NCBI GenBank assembly: GCA_046047315.1
Contig: JBJOID010000143.1
Span: 1-15,773, forward strand
Direction: 5' to 3'
Origin: WGMK01 sp046047315
GTDB lineage: Bacteria; Hydrogenedentota; Hydrogenedentia; Hydrogenedentales; JAEUWI01
DNA length: 15,773 bases
This document shows, piece after piece, positions 1 through 7,093 of the stretch. Numbering within the stretch: position 1 is the stretch's first letter; each line of letters starts with the position of its first letter. The notes beneath the pieces were generated by a model, which was given only the letters and a program-made list of their open reading frames with translations, made no database searches and was not told the origin of the DNA. A program made the translations under genes and the position numbers.

Positions 1-800
1 AGAGCGTGCATCTCGCCAGCTATCCCGATGCCGATGCCTCGGCTTTGGACAGGGAACTGCTGGCGCAGATGGAGACGACGCGCGAGGTGGTGACGCTGGG
101 CCTCAATGCCCGTCGCGGCGCCAACATCAAGGTGCGCCAGCCGTTGGGCGAGTGCGAGATCATCCTCGCGGACAATACCCGCCGCGACGGTCTGTTCCGC
201 CACCTCGATCTCATCAAGGAAGAACTCAACATCAAGGACATTTTCTTCTGCGACGCGCCGGAAGACTACGTCTCGTATGAGGTGAAGCCCAACTTCAAGA
301 CCATGGGCCCCAAGTTTGGCAAGCAGGTGAAGGCTATCGGCTCAGCACTTGCAGGGGCCGACGGCGCCAAACTTTACGCACAGTTGCAGCAGGGCGGCAT
401 CAACATCGAGATCGAGGGTATGGCCGTGGTGCTCGAAGCCGACGACGTGGAAGTGCGCCTGACGCCCCGCGAGGGTTTCGCGGCGGCCCAGGGCAAGGGT
501 GCCGTGGTCGTCATCTCCACCGAGATCACCGAGGAACTCAAGCGCGAGGGACTCGTTCGCGAGTTTATCCGCCTCGTGCAGGACATCCGCAAGGAGATGG
601 AGCTGGCCTACGACGCCCGCATCTACGTCGAGGTCTACACGACCGACACCTATCTCGCCGGAGTCATCGACCAGTTCAAGCATGCCATCATGGGCGAGAC
701 ACTGGCCGAAAGCATCACCTCCGGCGAACCCGCCATGGACGGCAAGGACTGCGACATCGAAGGCAGCGCCCTGCGCGTGAGGGTAACGGTGAAGGCGTGA
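1..800 (+). CDS. ileS: Isoleucyl-tRNA synthetase, C-terminal part (5' end outside window)
   Basis: This is the C-terminal ~265 residues of a cytoplasmic enzyme that charges tRNA-Ile with isoleucine; the reading frame is open to the left edge. The first visible residues (SVHLASYP) match the end of the anticodon-binding helical domain. The stretch NIKVRQPLGE, then VKPNFKTMGPKFGKQVKAI and the late EGLVREFIRLVQDIRKEM segment are characteristic of the eukaryote-like IleS2 class with the DUF5915 tail. No C-terminal zinc-finger cysteines are seen, which also fits IleS2 rather than the E. coli IleS1 type. In other bacteria IleS2 enzymes are often insensitive to mupirocin; that is family knowledge, not shown here. 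The stop codon overlaps the GTG start of the next gene. The catalytic HIGH and KMSKS motifs lie outside the window. Confidence 0.93.
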   Translation, partial: SVHLASYPDADASALDRELLAQMETTREVVTLGLNARRGANIKVRQPLGECEIILADNTRRDGLFRHLDLIKEELNIKDIFFCDAPEDYVSYEVKPNFKTMGPKFGKQVKAIGSALAGADGAKLYAQLQQGGINIEIEGMAVVLEADDVEVRLTPREGFAAAQGKGAVVVISTEITEELKREGLVREFIRLVQDIRKEMELAYDARIYVEVYTTDTYLAGVIDQFKHAIMGETLAESITSGEPAMDGKDCDIEGSALRVRVTVKA

Positions 801-1711
801 GACCCTTCGTCATTGCCTGCTGCTTACTCCTGCTTGCCGTGGCCACTCCAGCCGCCGCTTTCCGGGTGGTGGGCTACGTGCCCACGTGGACCATTGACAA
901 GGTGCACCCGGAGTCGCTGGGAAAGTTGACCGATGTGATCCTATTCTCCGCAGAGGTGGACCCCTCGGGCAGCTTCCCGGAGACTCCTATTCCCGCCGAT
1001 GCGCTCGCGTGGTACCAGCAGGCCAAGGCATCGCACGGCCTGCGCCTGCATCTCTGCTTCGGCGGATGGGGACGTTCCGGCGGATTCGCCGCCATGGCGA
1101 CGGACCCCGCAAAGCGAGGCGCATTCATGGCCGCCGCGATTGATTATTGCTCGACGAACGGCATCACCGGCATTGACTACGACTGGGAGTTTCCCGAGGA
1201 CGCCGCCCAGAAGACCGCCTATGACGACCTTCTCGTGGAGAGCAAGGCGGCCGCGTCTGCGAAGTCGCTGGAAGTATCCGTCGCCCTTGGTTTCACGCAG
1301 TCACTCAGTGAACGCGCCTACACCGCCGTGGACCATGTTCACCTGATGACCTACGACATGGGCAAGCGCCACGCCACCTTCGACGCGATGGAAGGCGTGG
1401 TGAAGCGGTTACTGCGTAAGGGACTGCCCGCCGGAAAGATTTGTCTCGGCGTATCCTTCTATGGCCGCAAGATGGATGACCCCGAAGCGAGCCTCGGCTA
1501 CGCTGCCATCGTGGAGCAGCACCGTCCCGAACCCAAGGCCGACGAGGCGGGCGGTTACTACTTCAACGGACCGGACACGATCCGCGCCAAGACGCGCTAC
1601 GCCCTGGAGCAGCAGCTCGCGGGCATCATGATCTGGGAGATCAGCACGGACACCCAGGGCGAGAGCTCGCTCCTTCACGCCATCGCAGACGAGTTGACGA
1701 AGCAACGCTGA
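797..1711 (+). CDS. Secreted GH18-family glycosidase (chitinase-like)
   Basis: A 304-residue protein with a signal peptide (about 1-21, hydrophobic CLLLLAVATPAAA). It is a compact single-domain GH18 TIM barrel, the family that cleaves beta-1,4 GlcNAc bonds in chitin or peptidoglycan. Visible landmarks are the beta-3 strand LCFGGWG (87-92), the catalytic signature ITGIDYDWEFP with D127, D129 and the proton donor E131, the MTYDM strand (184-188), and the final barrel Trp at 280 in GIMIWE. The first Asp of the usual DGxDxDxE motif is replaced by Thr124, but the three functional acidic residues remain. No carbohydrate-binding or LysM domain is present, so the substrate cannot be chosen between chitin and peptidoglycan fragments. 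The GTG start overlaps the ileS stop by four bases, which suggests translational coupling; the signal peptide begins directly at this start, supporting it. Confidence 0.85.
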   Translation: MRPFVIACCLLLLAVATPAAAFRVVGYVPTWTIDKVHPESLGKLTDVILFSAEVDPSGSFPETPIPADALAWYQQAKASHGLRLHLCFGGWGRSGGFAAMATDPAKRGAFMAAAIDYCSTNGITGIDYDWEFPEDAAQKTAYDDLLVESKAAASAKSLEVSVALGFTQSLSERAYTAVDHVHLMTYDMGKRHATFDAMEGVVKRLLRKGLPAGKICLGVSFYGRKMDDPEASLGYAAIVEQHRPEPKADEAGGYYFNGPDTIRAKTRYALEQQLAGIMIWEISTDTQGESSLLHAIADELTKQR

Positions 1712-1870
1712 CTATAGGGTGCCTTATGTAGGGGATCCGCCAGCAGAGGGGGCTAGCCCAAAACCCGCGCGTTTATATCCAGATCTGCACGACCGATTCC
1801 TGCCTGGCCGCAGCCTTCCGACTTAGGAAAATCGATCGCGAGATTGTCGAACCCGTGTCTTAGTAGGGGT

Positions 1871-3622
1871 TTACCCCTTATCGCGTCCCTTGCGCGGACC
1901 GGGGCCGCCCTTCTTCGGGCCGGGAGACTTCTTGTTCACCACATGCGGCCGTGGCTTGCGCGGGGGCGCAGGCAGCTCATCCGCGTTCACGCGCGATATG
2001 TTCAGCTTCTGTCCCGCCACGCGTACCTTTTGCAGCAGCTTGAAGATGTCGTTTGGCATGGGGGGCAGGGCCACCGTAGAGAAATCCTCGTAGATGTCGA
2101 TCTGCCCAATGTAGCGACCCGCCAGTCCCGCCTCGTTGGCGATGGCCCCCACGATGGCTCCGGGAGCCACTCCGTGGCGCGCGCCCACCTCGATGCGGAA
2201 CAACTCGCGATCTCCCAGTTCGGCGTCGCTGCGCTTCTCCCGCTTCGCCGGACGTTCCCGACCACCCTCTTCCACGGCCTCCCGCTTGTGGGGCGGGGGC
2301 GGTAGCAGGAAGGGTTCCTCGCCCTGAAGCATCCGCGCCAGCGCGGCCGCCACGTCCACCGGTGAGGCGTCGTGCTCCTGCACATACTGCTCGATGACCC
2401 GGGGAAAGATACCCAAGTCCTCGTTGGCGAGGGTGTCCGTGATCTTCTGCTTGAACTGGGCCACCCGGCGATCGTTGATGTCCTCCGTGCTGGGCATCTT
2501 CAGCAGCTCGATCTTCTGCTTGGTGGCCTGCTCGATCGCGTTCAGCATGCCCTTCTCGCGCGGCGAAACAAACAGGATAGCCTCGCCGCTGCGGCCCGCG
2601 CGGCCCGTGCGGCCCACCCGGTGCACGTAGGATTCCGTGTCGTAGGGTATGTCGTAGTTGATCACATGGCTGACGCGCTCGACATCGAGCCCGCGCGCCG
2701 CCACGTCCGTCGCCACCAGAATGTCGATCTTGCCCCGCTTGAAATTCTCCACAATGCGCTCGCGGTCGCGCTGGGCCACGTCGCCATTCAATGCTCCGCA
2801 GGCATGTCCGCGCGCTTCGAGACGCTCGGCCAACTCCACCGTGGCCGCTTTGGTCTTCACAAAGACCAGCATCCCATCGAAGGGTTCAAACTCCAGTATC
2901 CGAGTCAGGGCGTCCAGCTTGTGGGCATGGCCCACCGTCCAATACCGCTGATGGATCGTGTCCGCCGTGGTGGTCTTCACCTTGATGGTGATTTCCGCCG
3001 GGTTGCGCAGGTGCTGCTGGGCTATCTTGCGGATGGGCGGCGGCATGGTGGCGGAGAACAGCGCCACCTGGCGCTCTTCCGGCGTCTGTTCGAGAATCCA
3101 CTTCACGTCGTCGATGAAGCCCATGCGCAGCATCTCGTCGGCTTCGTCGAGCACCAGCACCTTTAAGAGTCCCAGATTCAGGGTGCCCCGGCGCATGTGG
3201 TCCATTACCCGCCCCGGCGTGCCCACCACGATATGCACCCCCCGGTCGAGGTGGCGCAGCTGTTGCACATAGCCCTGTCCGCCGTAGACTGGCAACACGT
3301 GCAGCTCACGCAGGTGGGCCGCGTAGCGCTGGAAAGCCTCCGCCACCTGAATGGCGAGCTCGCGCGTGGGCGCGAGCACCAGCACCTGCGGGTCGCGCTG
3401 CGCGAGATCGATGCGCGACAGAATCGGCAGGGCGAAGGCCGCCGTCTTGCCCGTGCCGGTCTGCGCCTGCCCCAGTACATTGCGCCCTTCCAGAAGCGGC
3501 GGAATCGCCTGCGCCTGGATGGGCGAAGGGGTTTCATAGCCAACCTCTTGCAGGGCCTTGAGGATGGGCTTCGACAGGCCGAAACTGTCAAAGCCGGGCG
3601 TTATCGGGGCGTCGTCGGACAT
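1871..3622 (-). CDS. DEAD-box ATP-dependent RNA helicase (DeaD/CsdA type)
   Basis: A 583-residue cytosolic helicase that uses ATP to unwind RNA duplexes, in ribosome assembly, mRNA decay or cold adaptation. In order: the Q motif (GYETPSPIQ, ~28-36), Walker A AQTGTGKT (53-60), PTREL (85-89), TPGR (135-138), DEAD (159-162), SAT (190-192), then the second RecA domain with ATDVAARGLD and HRVGRTGRAGR. A DbpA-type RNA-binding domain follows (~476-550, RIEVGARHGV to LNISRVN). The last ~33 residues are a Lys/Arg/Pro/Gly-rich disordered tail. The frame also allows a TTG start at 3634, but the ATG at 3622 gives MSDDAP and is the usual choice; neither has a strong ribosome-binding site. It is monocistronic, divergent from the protease gene and convergent with the GH18 gene. 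Confidence 0.95.
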   Translation of the reverse strand: MSDDAPITPGFDSFGLSKPILKALQEVGYETPSPIQAQAIPPLLEGRNVLGQAQTGTGKTAAFALPILSRIDLAQRDPQVLVLAPTRELAIQVAEAFQRYAAHLRELHVLPVYGGQGYVQQLRHLDRGVHIVVGTPGRVMDHMRRGTLNLGLLKVLVLDEADEMLRMGFIDDVKWILEQTPEERQVALFSATMPPPIRKIAQQHLRNPAEITIKVKTTTADTIHQRYWTVGHAHKLDALTRILEFEPFDGMLVFVKTKAATVELAERLEARGHACGALNGDVAQRDRERIVENFKRGKIDILVATDVAARGLDVERVSHVINYDIPYDTESYVHRVGRTGRAGRSGEAILFVSPREKGMLNAIEQATKQKIELLKMPSTEDINDRRVAQFKQKITDTLANEDLGIFPRVIEQYVQEHDASPVDVAAALARMLQGEEPFLLPPPPHKREAVEEGGRERPAKREKRSDAELGDRELFRIEVGARHGVAPGAIVGAIANEAGLAGRYIGQIDIYEDFSTVALPPMPNDIFKLLQKVRVAGQKLNISRVNADELPAPPRKPRPHVVNKKSPGPKKGGPGPRKGRDKG

Positions 3623-3689
3623 AAGGGTATCCAAGTGTGGCGGGGTGGAAGGGGATAACGGCGAAGAAATACACCGAATTACACGACGA

Positions 3690-3698
3690 AGTATAGCA
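3690..3698 (-). promoter_or_regulatory. Probable extended -10 promoter of the helicase gene
   Basis: On the minus strand the sequence reads TGC-TATACT, an extended -10 element (TGn plus a hexamer matching TATAAT at five of six). The -35 region 17-18 nt upstream (GGTTAA/TGGTTA) is poor, which is tolerated with an extended -10. Transcription would start near 3683, giving a leader of about 60 nt. Confidence 0.4.
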
Positions 3699-3728
3699 CA
3701 AGTGCTGAAGATTTAACCAGAAGTCGGG

Positions 3729-3734
3729 TACAAT
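3729..3734 (+). promoter_or_regulatory. Possible -10 element of the metalloprotease gene
   Basis: TACAAT lies about 34 nt before the protease ATG and would start transcription near 3741. The matching -35 (TGAAGA, 17 nt upstream) is weak. It lies within 40 nt of the opposing helicase promoter, so the two divergent genes may share control. Confidence 0.3.
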
Positions 3735-3767
3735 CGCGACACGATCTCGAACAATTGGAGAAATTTT

Positions 3768-6700
3768 ATGCGCGGCAGGCTCTTTTCCGTGCTTCAAGGG
3801 CTCGCGCTTGCCGCGATGTTCGTCACTCCGGTTCGGGCGGAGACCGTCATCGCGGACCTGTTCCAGCCGGCAACGCCGGGGGACAAGGCGGAGATGCGCT
3901 CCTTCTCCGTGGACCCCGTGGCGCTCGGCCGCGTGAAGGCTGCCGATGGCGCGCTTCGTATGGAAGGGGTGCCCACGCCGGAGGGCACGACCAGCCTCTC
4001 GCTGGAGCCCTTCTCTCCCTTCACCAGCGATGGCCGGATCGTGCTGAAGAACGGCCGGGGTGAGCGCGCCCTACCGTTGCCGGAGCACCGCTTCTACCGG
4101 GGACGCACGGCCGAGGGCGGTGCCGCGTTTCTGCGCGTTTCGGAATCTGGCACGCTTTACGGCGTGCTTGCCGGGGATGGCGCGGGCGCGACGGTGCTGA
4201 ACGCGCACGGTGAGGAGGGATATGCCAAGGCGGCGAGTGCCGGGGAGGTCGCCGGGTACTGCCCGGGCGGGCTGCCCGTCGAGGAATTGCTCGCTGCGCC
4301 GGAGCCCGCCCCCTGGCAGCGCCGGGCCAACAAGGCCGCCCTGTCCGAATACCGCATCCTGGTTGACATGGAGAATCGTCTGTTTGAGTCGGTATTCCGC
4401 GCCGATCCGGAGCGCGCGGCGGATTATGTTGCGGACGTGTTTGGGGTGGTGTCCGCCGTTTACCAGCGCGACCTCGGCGTGAGCCTGGCCGTGAGCGACC
4501 TGATCCTGTGGGACGAACCGGCGCCCTTCGAGACGACGACGGTCACGGCGAGCACCCCCAGCTACGAAGGCACGCTGGACGATTACAGCTTTTTCGACCG
4601 CCAGCGCTCGGGCTATTCGCGGCACCTGTCGCACCTGCTCAGCTTCAAGCTGCCGTCCTACGGCTCCACCATCGGGCTGGCCTTCGTGGGGGCGCTGTGC
4701 TCGGTCACCTTCAAGCAGGGCTCTTCCACGCTGAATGGCGCCGCCACGGCCTTCGACCCCGACACCAACGAGCAGGACCTGATGACGGTGGCGCACGAAA
4801 TCGGCCACAACTTCGACGCCTTCCACACCAACACCTTCACCATCATGGACGCGATATCTTCCACCGCGCTCGACTTCCGCTTTTCCAACGATTCCATCAC
4901 CATCATGACCAACAAGATCAACACGGCCAGCTGCACCCTGATCGCCCAGCAGCAATGCCTGCCGGAATCGCTCGACGGGCAGGACCCCGCGCAGGCCGCG
5001 CCGGTCACCGGCGCGTATTTCCAGACCTCGGTCTCCGCGCCCGTGTTCGAATCCTTCAGCGGGGCGGACGAGCCCATTGGGCGGGTGCGCTGGTGGGGCA
5101 CCACCGGCGGCTGCACGCGCGCTTCCGACGCGTTCAGCATCTCCTTCTTTGAGGACGAGGCCGGAACCCCCGGCAACCTGGTGGCGCAGCACACCGTTGA
5201 CGCCGCCCCGCTGGCCACCGGCCTGAGCCTTGACGGCGATCCCCTCCTGCGCTACGAGGCCGACCTGCCCGAGGTGGTCAACCTCGCCGCCGGGTGGATT
5301 TCCATCCACGGCGTGGGCGACGACCTCTGCGCCTTCTCGTGGGCCGCCTCCACCGAGGGCGACAACCTCCACTTCCTTTCCGGTATCGTGCTGGGGCCGC
5401 AGCCGGGCGACCTCGCCTTCTGCCTCGCCGGGGAATTCGTGCCCGTGCCGATTGCCGGGCTGGACTGCGACGCGGGGGCCTTGTTCTCCCAGACGCTCGA
5501 CCCCTCCAGCCCCGCCGACCTGGTCAGCAATGAGGGCGGGGAGCGCGTCTTTTACGACGCCTTTACCGGGGTGGGCGCGCCGATTCAAGCCGTGCAGTGG
5601 TGGGGCTATGCCACCACCGAGGAAGACGCCGCCTGCACCCGCGCGCCGGACACCTTCCAGCTGGACTTCTTCTCCGGCACCACCGTGCCATCCACGCTGG
5701 TGACAGGTTACGAGGTGACGCCCCAGCGCGAAGAGCTGACGGTGAACACCTTCCCGCCGCTGATTCGCTACACCGCCACCCTCGACCCGCCGCTCCTGCT
5801 GAACCAGGGCGTGCTGCGCATCCAGGGCGTGGGGGATGTCGACTGCCGCTTCAGCTGGGCCGTCGCCACCGAGGGCGCGGGCGGCTTCGGCTTCACACAG
5901 AACGCACAGAATTTCTTCTTCCCCAGCCTCGAGGCCGCCTTCTGCCTGCTGGGCGAAGCCGTGTCGCCCGAGGGCGAAGGGGAAGGACAGCCCGAAGGCG
6001 AGGGTGCGCCGGAAGGGGAAGGAGCCATCGAGGGCGCGGGCGAGGGGGAAGGGTCGAGCGAAGGCTCCATAGAGGGCGAAGGCTCAAGCGAAAGCGAGGG
6101 ACTGGCCGAAGGAAGCGCGGAAGGCGAAGGTGGCGAAGAAGGTCAGACCGAGGGCGAAGGGGAGGAGGACGGGGAGGGACAGGCCGAGGGCAGCCCCGAG
6201 GGTGAAGGCGGCGCCGACGGCGAGGGTGACGAGGAGGGGCAGGCGGAAGGCAACCCCGAGGGCGAGGGGGAAGCGGAAGGCGAGGGCGAAACCGAAGGCG
6301 CGGCCGAGGGAGAGGGAGAGCCGCTCGACCCCTTCGAGCAGCTGCTCTACACCTTCGCCTCGGCCGACGTGAACGCCGACAGCCGCGTGACGCTCGCGGA
6401 AATCCTGGTGCAACTCGACTTCTTCACCCAGGGCAACCTCGAAACGGCGGACGCCAACGGCGACAGCGCCCTCAGCGTGGCCGAACTCCTCGCCGTCAGT
6501 TCCGCCCAGGTAGTCCTCAGCGCCGACACCAGCGGCGACTACGTCCTAAGCCTGCCCGAACTGCTGCGCGTGGTGCAGCTCTATAACGCCGGCGGCTACG
6601 CCTGCGCCGCCAACCCCGGCGCCACCGAGGACGGCTACACCCCGCAGGCCGCCCCCGGCCCGCCCGCCTGCCTCCTGCACGCCCTCGACCGCAACGGCGA

Positions 6701-6809
6701 CAACCAGCTCTCCCTCAGCGAACTCCTTCGCGGCATCCAGGTCTTCAGCTTCGCCGGATACTCCTTCTGCGACGGCCAAAGCGAAGACAACTTCTGCGAC
6801 CGCCCCTGA
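3768..6809 (+). CDS. Secreted reprolysin-like metalloprotease with Glu-Gly linker and EF-hand/dockerin-like C-terminus
   Basis: A 1013-residue exported protein. The ATG is set by GGAG seven nt upstream (3757-3760). A signal peptide occupies 1-24 (cut after PVRA), followed by a propeptide-like region to ~190. The catalytic domain (~192-395) resembles M12B/reprolysin metzincins. Its zinc site HEIGHNFDAFH is at 343-353 with ligands H343, H347, H353 and base E344, and a Met-turn candidate M360 (FTIMD) follows. Two related ~150-residue beta-type repeats follow (~415-557 and ~565-730), sharing 'RVRWWG/AVQWWG', 'FSISFF/FQLDFF', 'GVGDxxCxFSWA' and 'AFCLxGE'. A 117-residue Glu-Gly linker (735-851) leads to four EF-hand-like loops at D867, D895, D920 and D974. 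The usual glycine of HExxHxxGxxH is Asp350, so activity is likely but unproven. It probably degrades extracellular protein; its target is unknown. Confidence 0.82.
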   Translation: MRGRLFSVLQGLALAAMFVTPVRAETVIADLFQPATPGDKAEMRSFSVDPVALGRVKAADGALRMEGVPTPEGTTSLSLEPFSPFTSDGRIVLKNGRGERALPLPEHRFYRGRTAEGGAAFLRVSESGTLYGVLAGDGAGATVLNAHGEEGYAKAASAGEVAGYCPGGLPVEELLAAPEPAPWQRRANKAALSEYRILVDMENRLFESVFRADPERAADYVADVFGVVSAVYQRDLGVSLAVSDLILWDEPAPFETTTVTASTPSYEGTLDDYSFFDRQRSGYSRHLSHLLSFKLPSYGSTIGLAFVGALCSVTFKQGSSTLNGAATAFDPDTNEQDLMTVAHEIGHNFDAFHTNTFTIMDAISSTALDFRFSNDSITIMTNKINTASCTLIAQQQCLPESLDGQDPAQAAPVTGAYFQTSVSAPVFESFSGADEPIGRVRWWGTTGGCTRASDAFSISFFEDEAGTPGNLVAQHTVDAAPLATGLSLDGDPLLRYEADLPEVVNLAAGWISIHGVGDDLCAFSWAASTEGDNLHFLSGIVLGPQPGDLAFCLAGEFVPVPIAGLDCDAGALFSQTLDPSSPADLVSNEGGERVFYDAFTGVGAPIQAVQWWGYATTEEDAACTRAPDTFQLDFFSGTTVPSTLVTGYEVTPQREELTVNTFPPLIRYTATLDPPLLLNQGVLRIQGVGDVDCRFSWAVATEGAGGFGFTQNAQNFFFPSLEAAFCLLGEAVSPEGEGEGQPEGEGAPEGEGAIEGAGEGEGSSEGSIEGEGSSESEGLAEGSAEGEGGEEGQTEGEGEEDGEGQAEGSPEGEGGADGEGDEEGQAEGNPEGEGEAEGEGETEGAAEGEGEPLDPFEQLLYTFASADVNADSRVTLAEILVQLDFFTQGNLETADANGDSALSVAELLAVSSAQVVLSADTSGDYVLSLPELLRVVQLYNAGGYACAANPGATEDGYTPQAAPGPPACLLHALDRNGDNQLSLSELLRGIQVFSFAGYSFCDGQSEDNFCDRP
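5970..6320 (+). repeat. Glu-Gly coding repeat tract (linker of the metalloprotease)
   Basis: Imperfect tandem GAGGGCGAAGG-like units encode a 117-residue run of E-G pairs broken by single P, A, S, Q or D residues. The coding strand is strongly purine-biased. The repeats are degenerate in wobble positions, so selection seems to act on the protein (a long acidic flexible spacer), not on identical DNA units. Such EGEG linkers are known to me from surface proteins of Hydrogenedentes/Lentisphaerae-like genomes. Confidence 0.85.
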
Positions 6810-6836
6810 GCAAGCAGGTTCAACGCGAGGACGGAC

Positions 6837-6869
6837 AAAGAAAAAGCCCGCCCCCCGAAGGGGGCGGGC
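6837..6869 (-). terminator. Rho-independent terminator with UUCG tetraloop, minus strand
   Basis: A perfect 10-bp G/C stem (arms 6846-6855 and 6860-6869) closes a four-base loop that reads TTCG on the minus strand with a C-G closing pair, the extra-stable cUUCGg type. On the minus strand it is followed directly by TTTTTCTTT (6845-6837). There is no T run on the plus side, so it terminates the leftward transcript coming from the 287-residue gene and the orphan tail. It is only 27 nt past the protease stop and might also slow plus-strand polymerase. Confidence 0.88.
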
Positions 6870-6890
6870 GGGAGAGACTCAGGCACTAAC

Positions 6891-7061
6891 TCAGCAGAAC
6901 TGAGAGCCGTTGTTTACGCAGTAATCGGTGGCTGCGCCAACCTCACAGCCGATCTTGTAACCGTTCGCGTCCTTCTTACACTCATAGCCTTTGGCGCCAC
7001 CCGCAGGCTTGTCAACAATTGGCCGGGCATTCGGAAGTGAAATGCCGTCATCGGTTTGAAG
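6891..7061 (-). pseudogene. Orphan cysteine-rich C-terminal cassette without start codon
   Basis: A 56-codon open stretch between an in-frame TAG (7062-7064) and TGA (6891-6893) contains no ATG, GTG or TTG. Its product would end GGAKGYECKK...IGCEV..ATDYC...GSQFC. This resembles the end of the intact upstream protein (GGGNSYKCVSGSCV..DYCTTSSC). Both have a Gly-Gly run, an aromatic-x-Cys, a central pair spaced C-x8-C ending in DYC, and a final Cys at the stop. It is in another frame from the upstream gene, so read-through cannot fuse them. The best reading is the remnant tail of a paralogue left by duplication or recombination. A frameshift-dependent or ncRNA role cannot be excluded. Confidence 0.55.
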
Positions 7062-7093
7062 CTATGCGTGCACTTCAACTTTGAATCCGCCAA

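Noticed and set aside
1864..1879. AGGGGT/ACCCCT palindrome at the helicase stop as a terminator
   Set aside because: The loop would be only two bases and no T run follows.
4071..5588. A 505-codon minus-strand open frame inside the protease gene
   Set aside because: It is antisense to the recognisable catalytic and WWG domains, its composition is Gly/Arg/Val-rich, and it has no ribosome-binding site or motif.
5970..6320. CRISPR-like or non-coding tandem array
   Set aside because: Units are in one open frame, uneven in length and degenerate, with no unique spacers.
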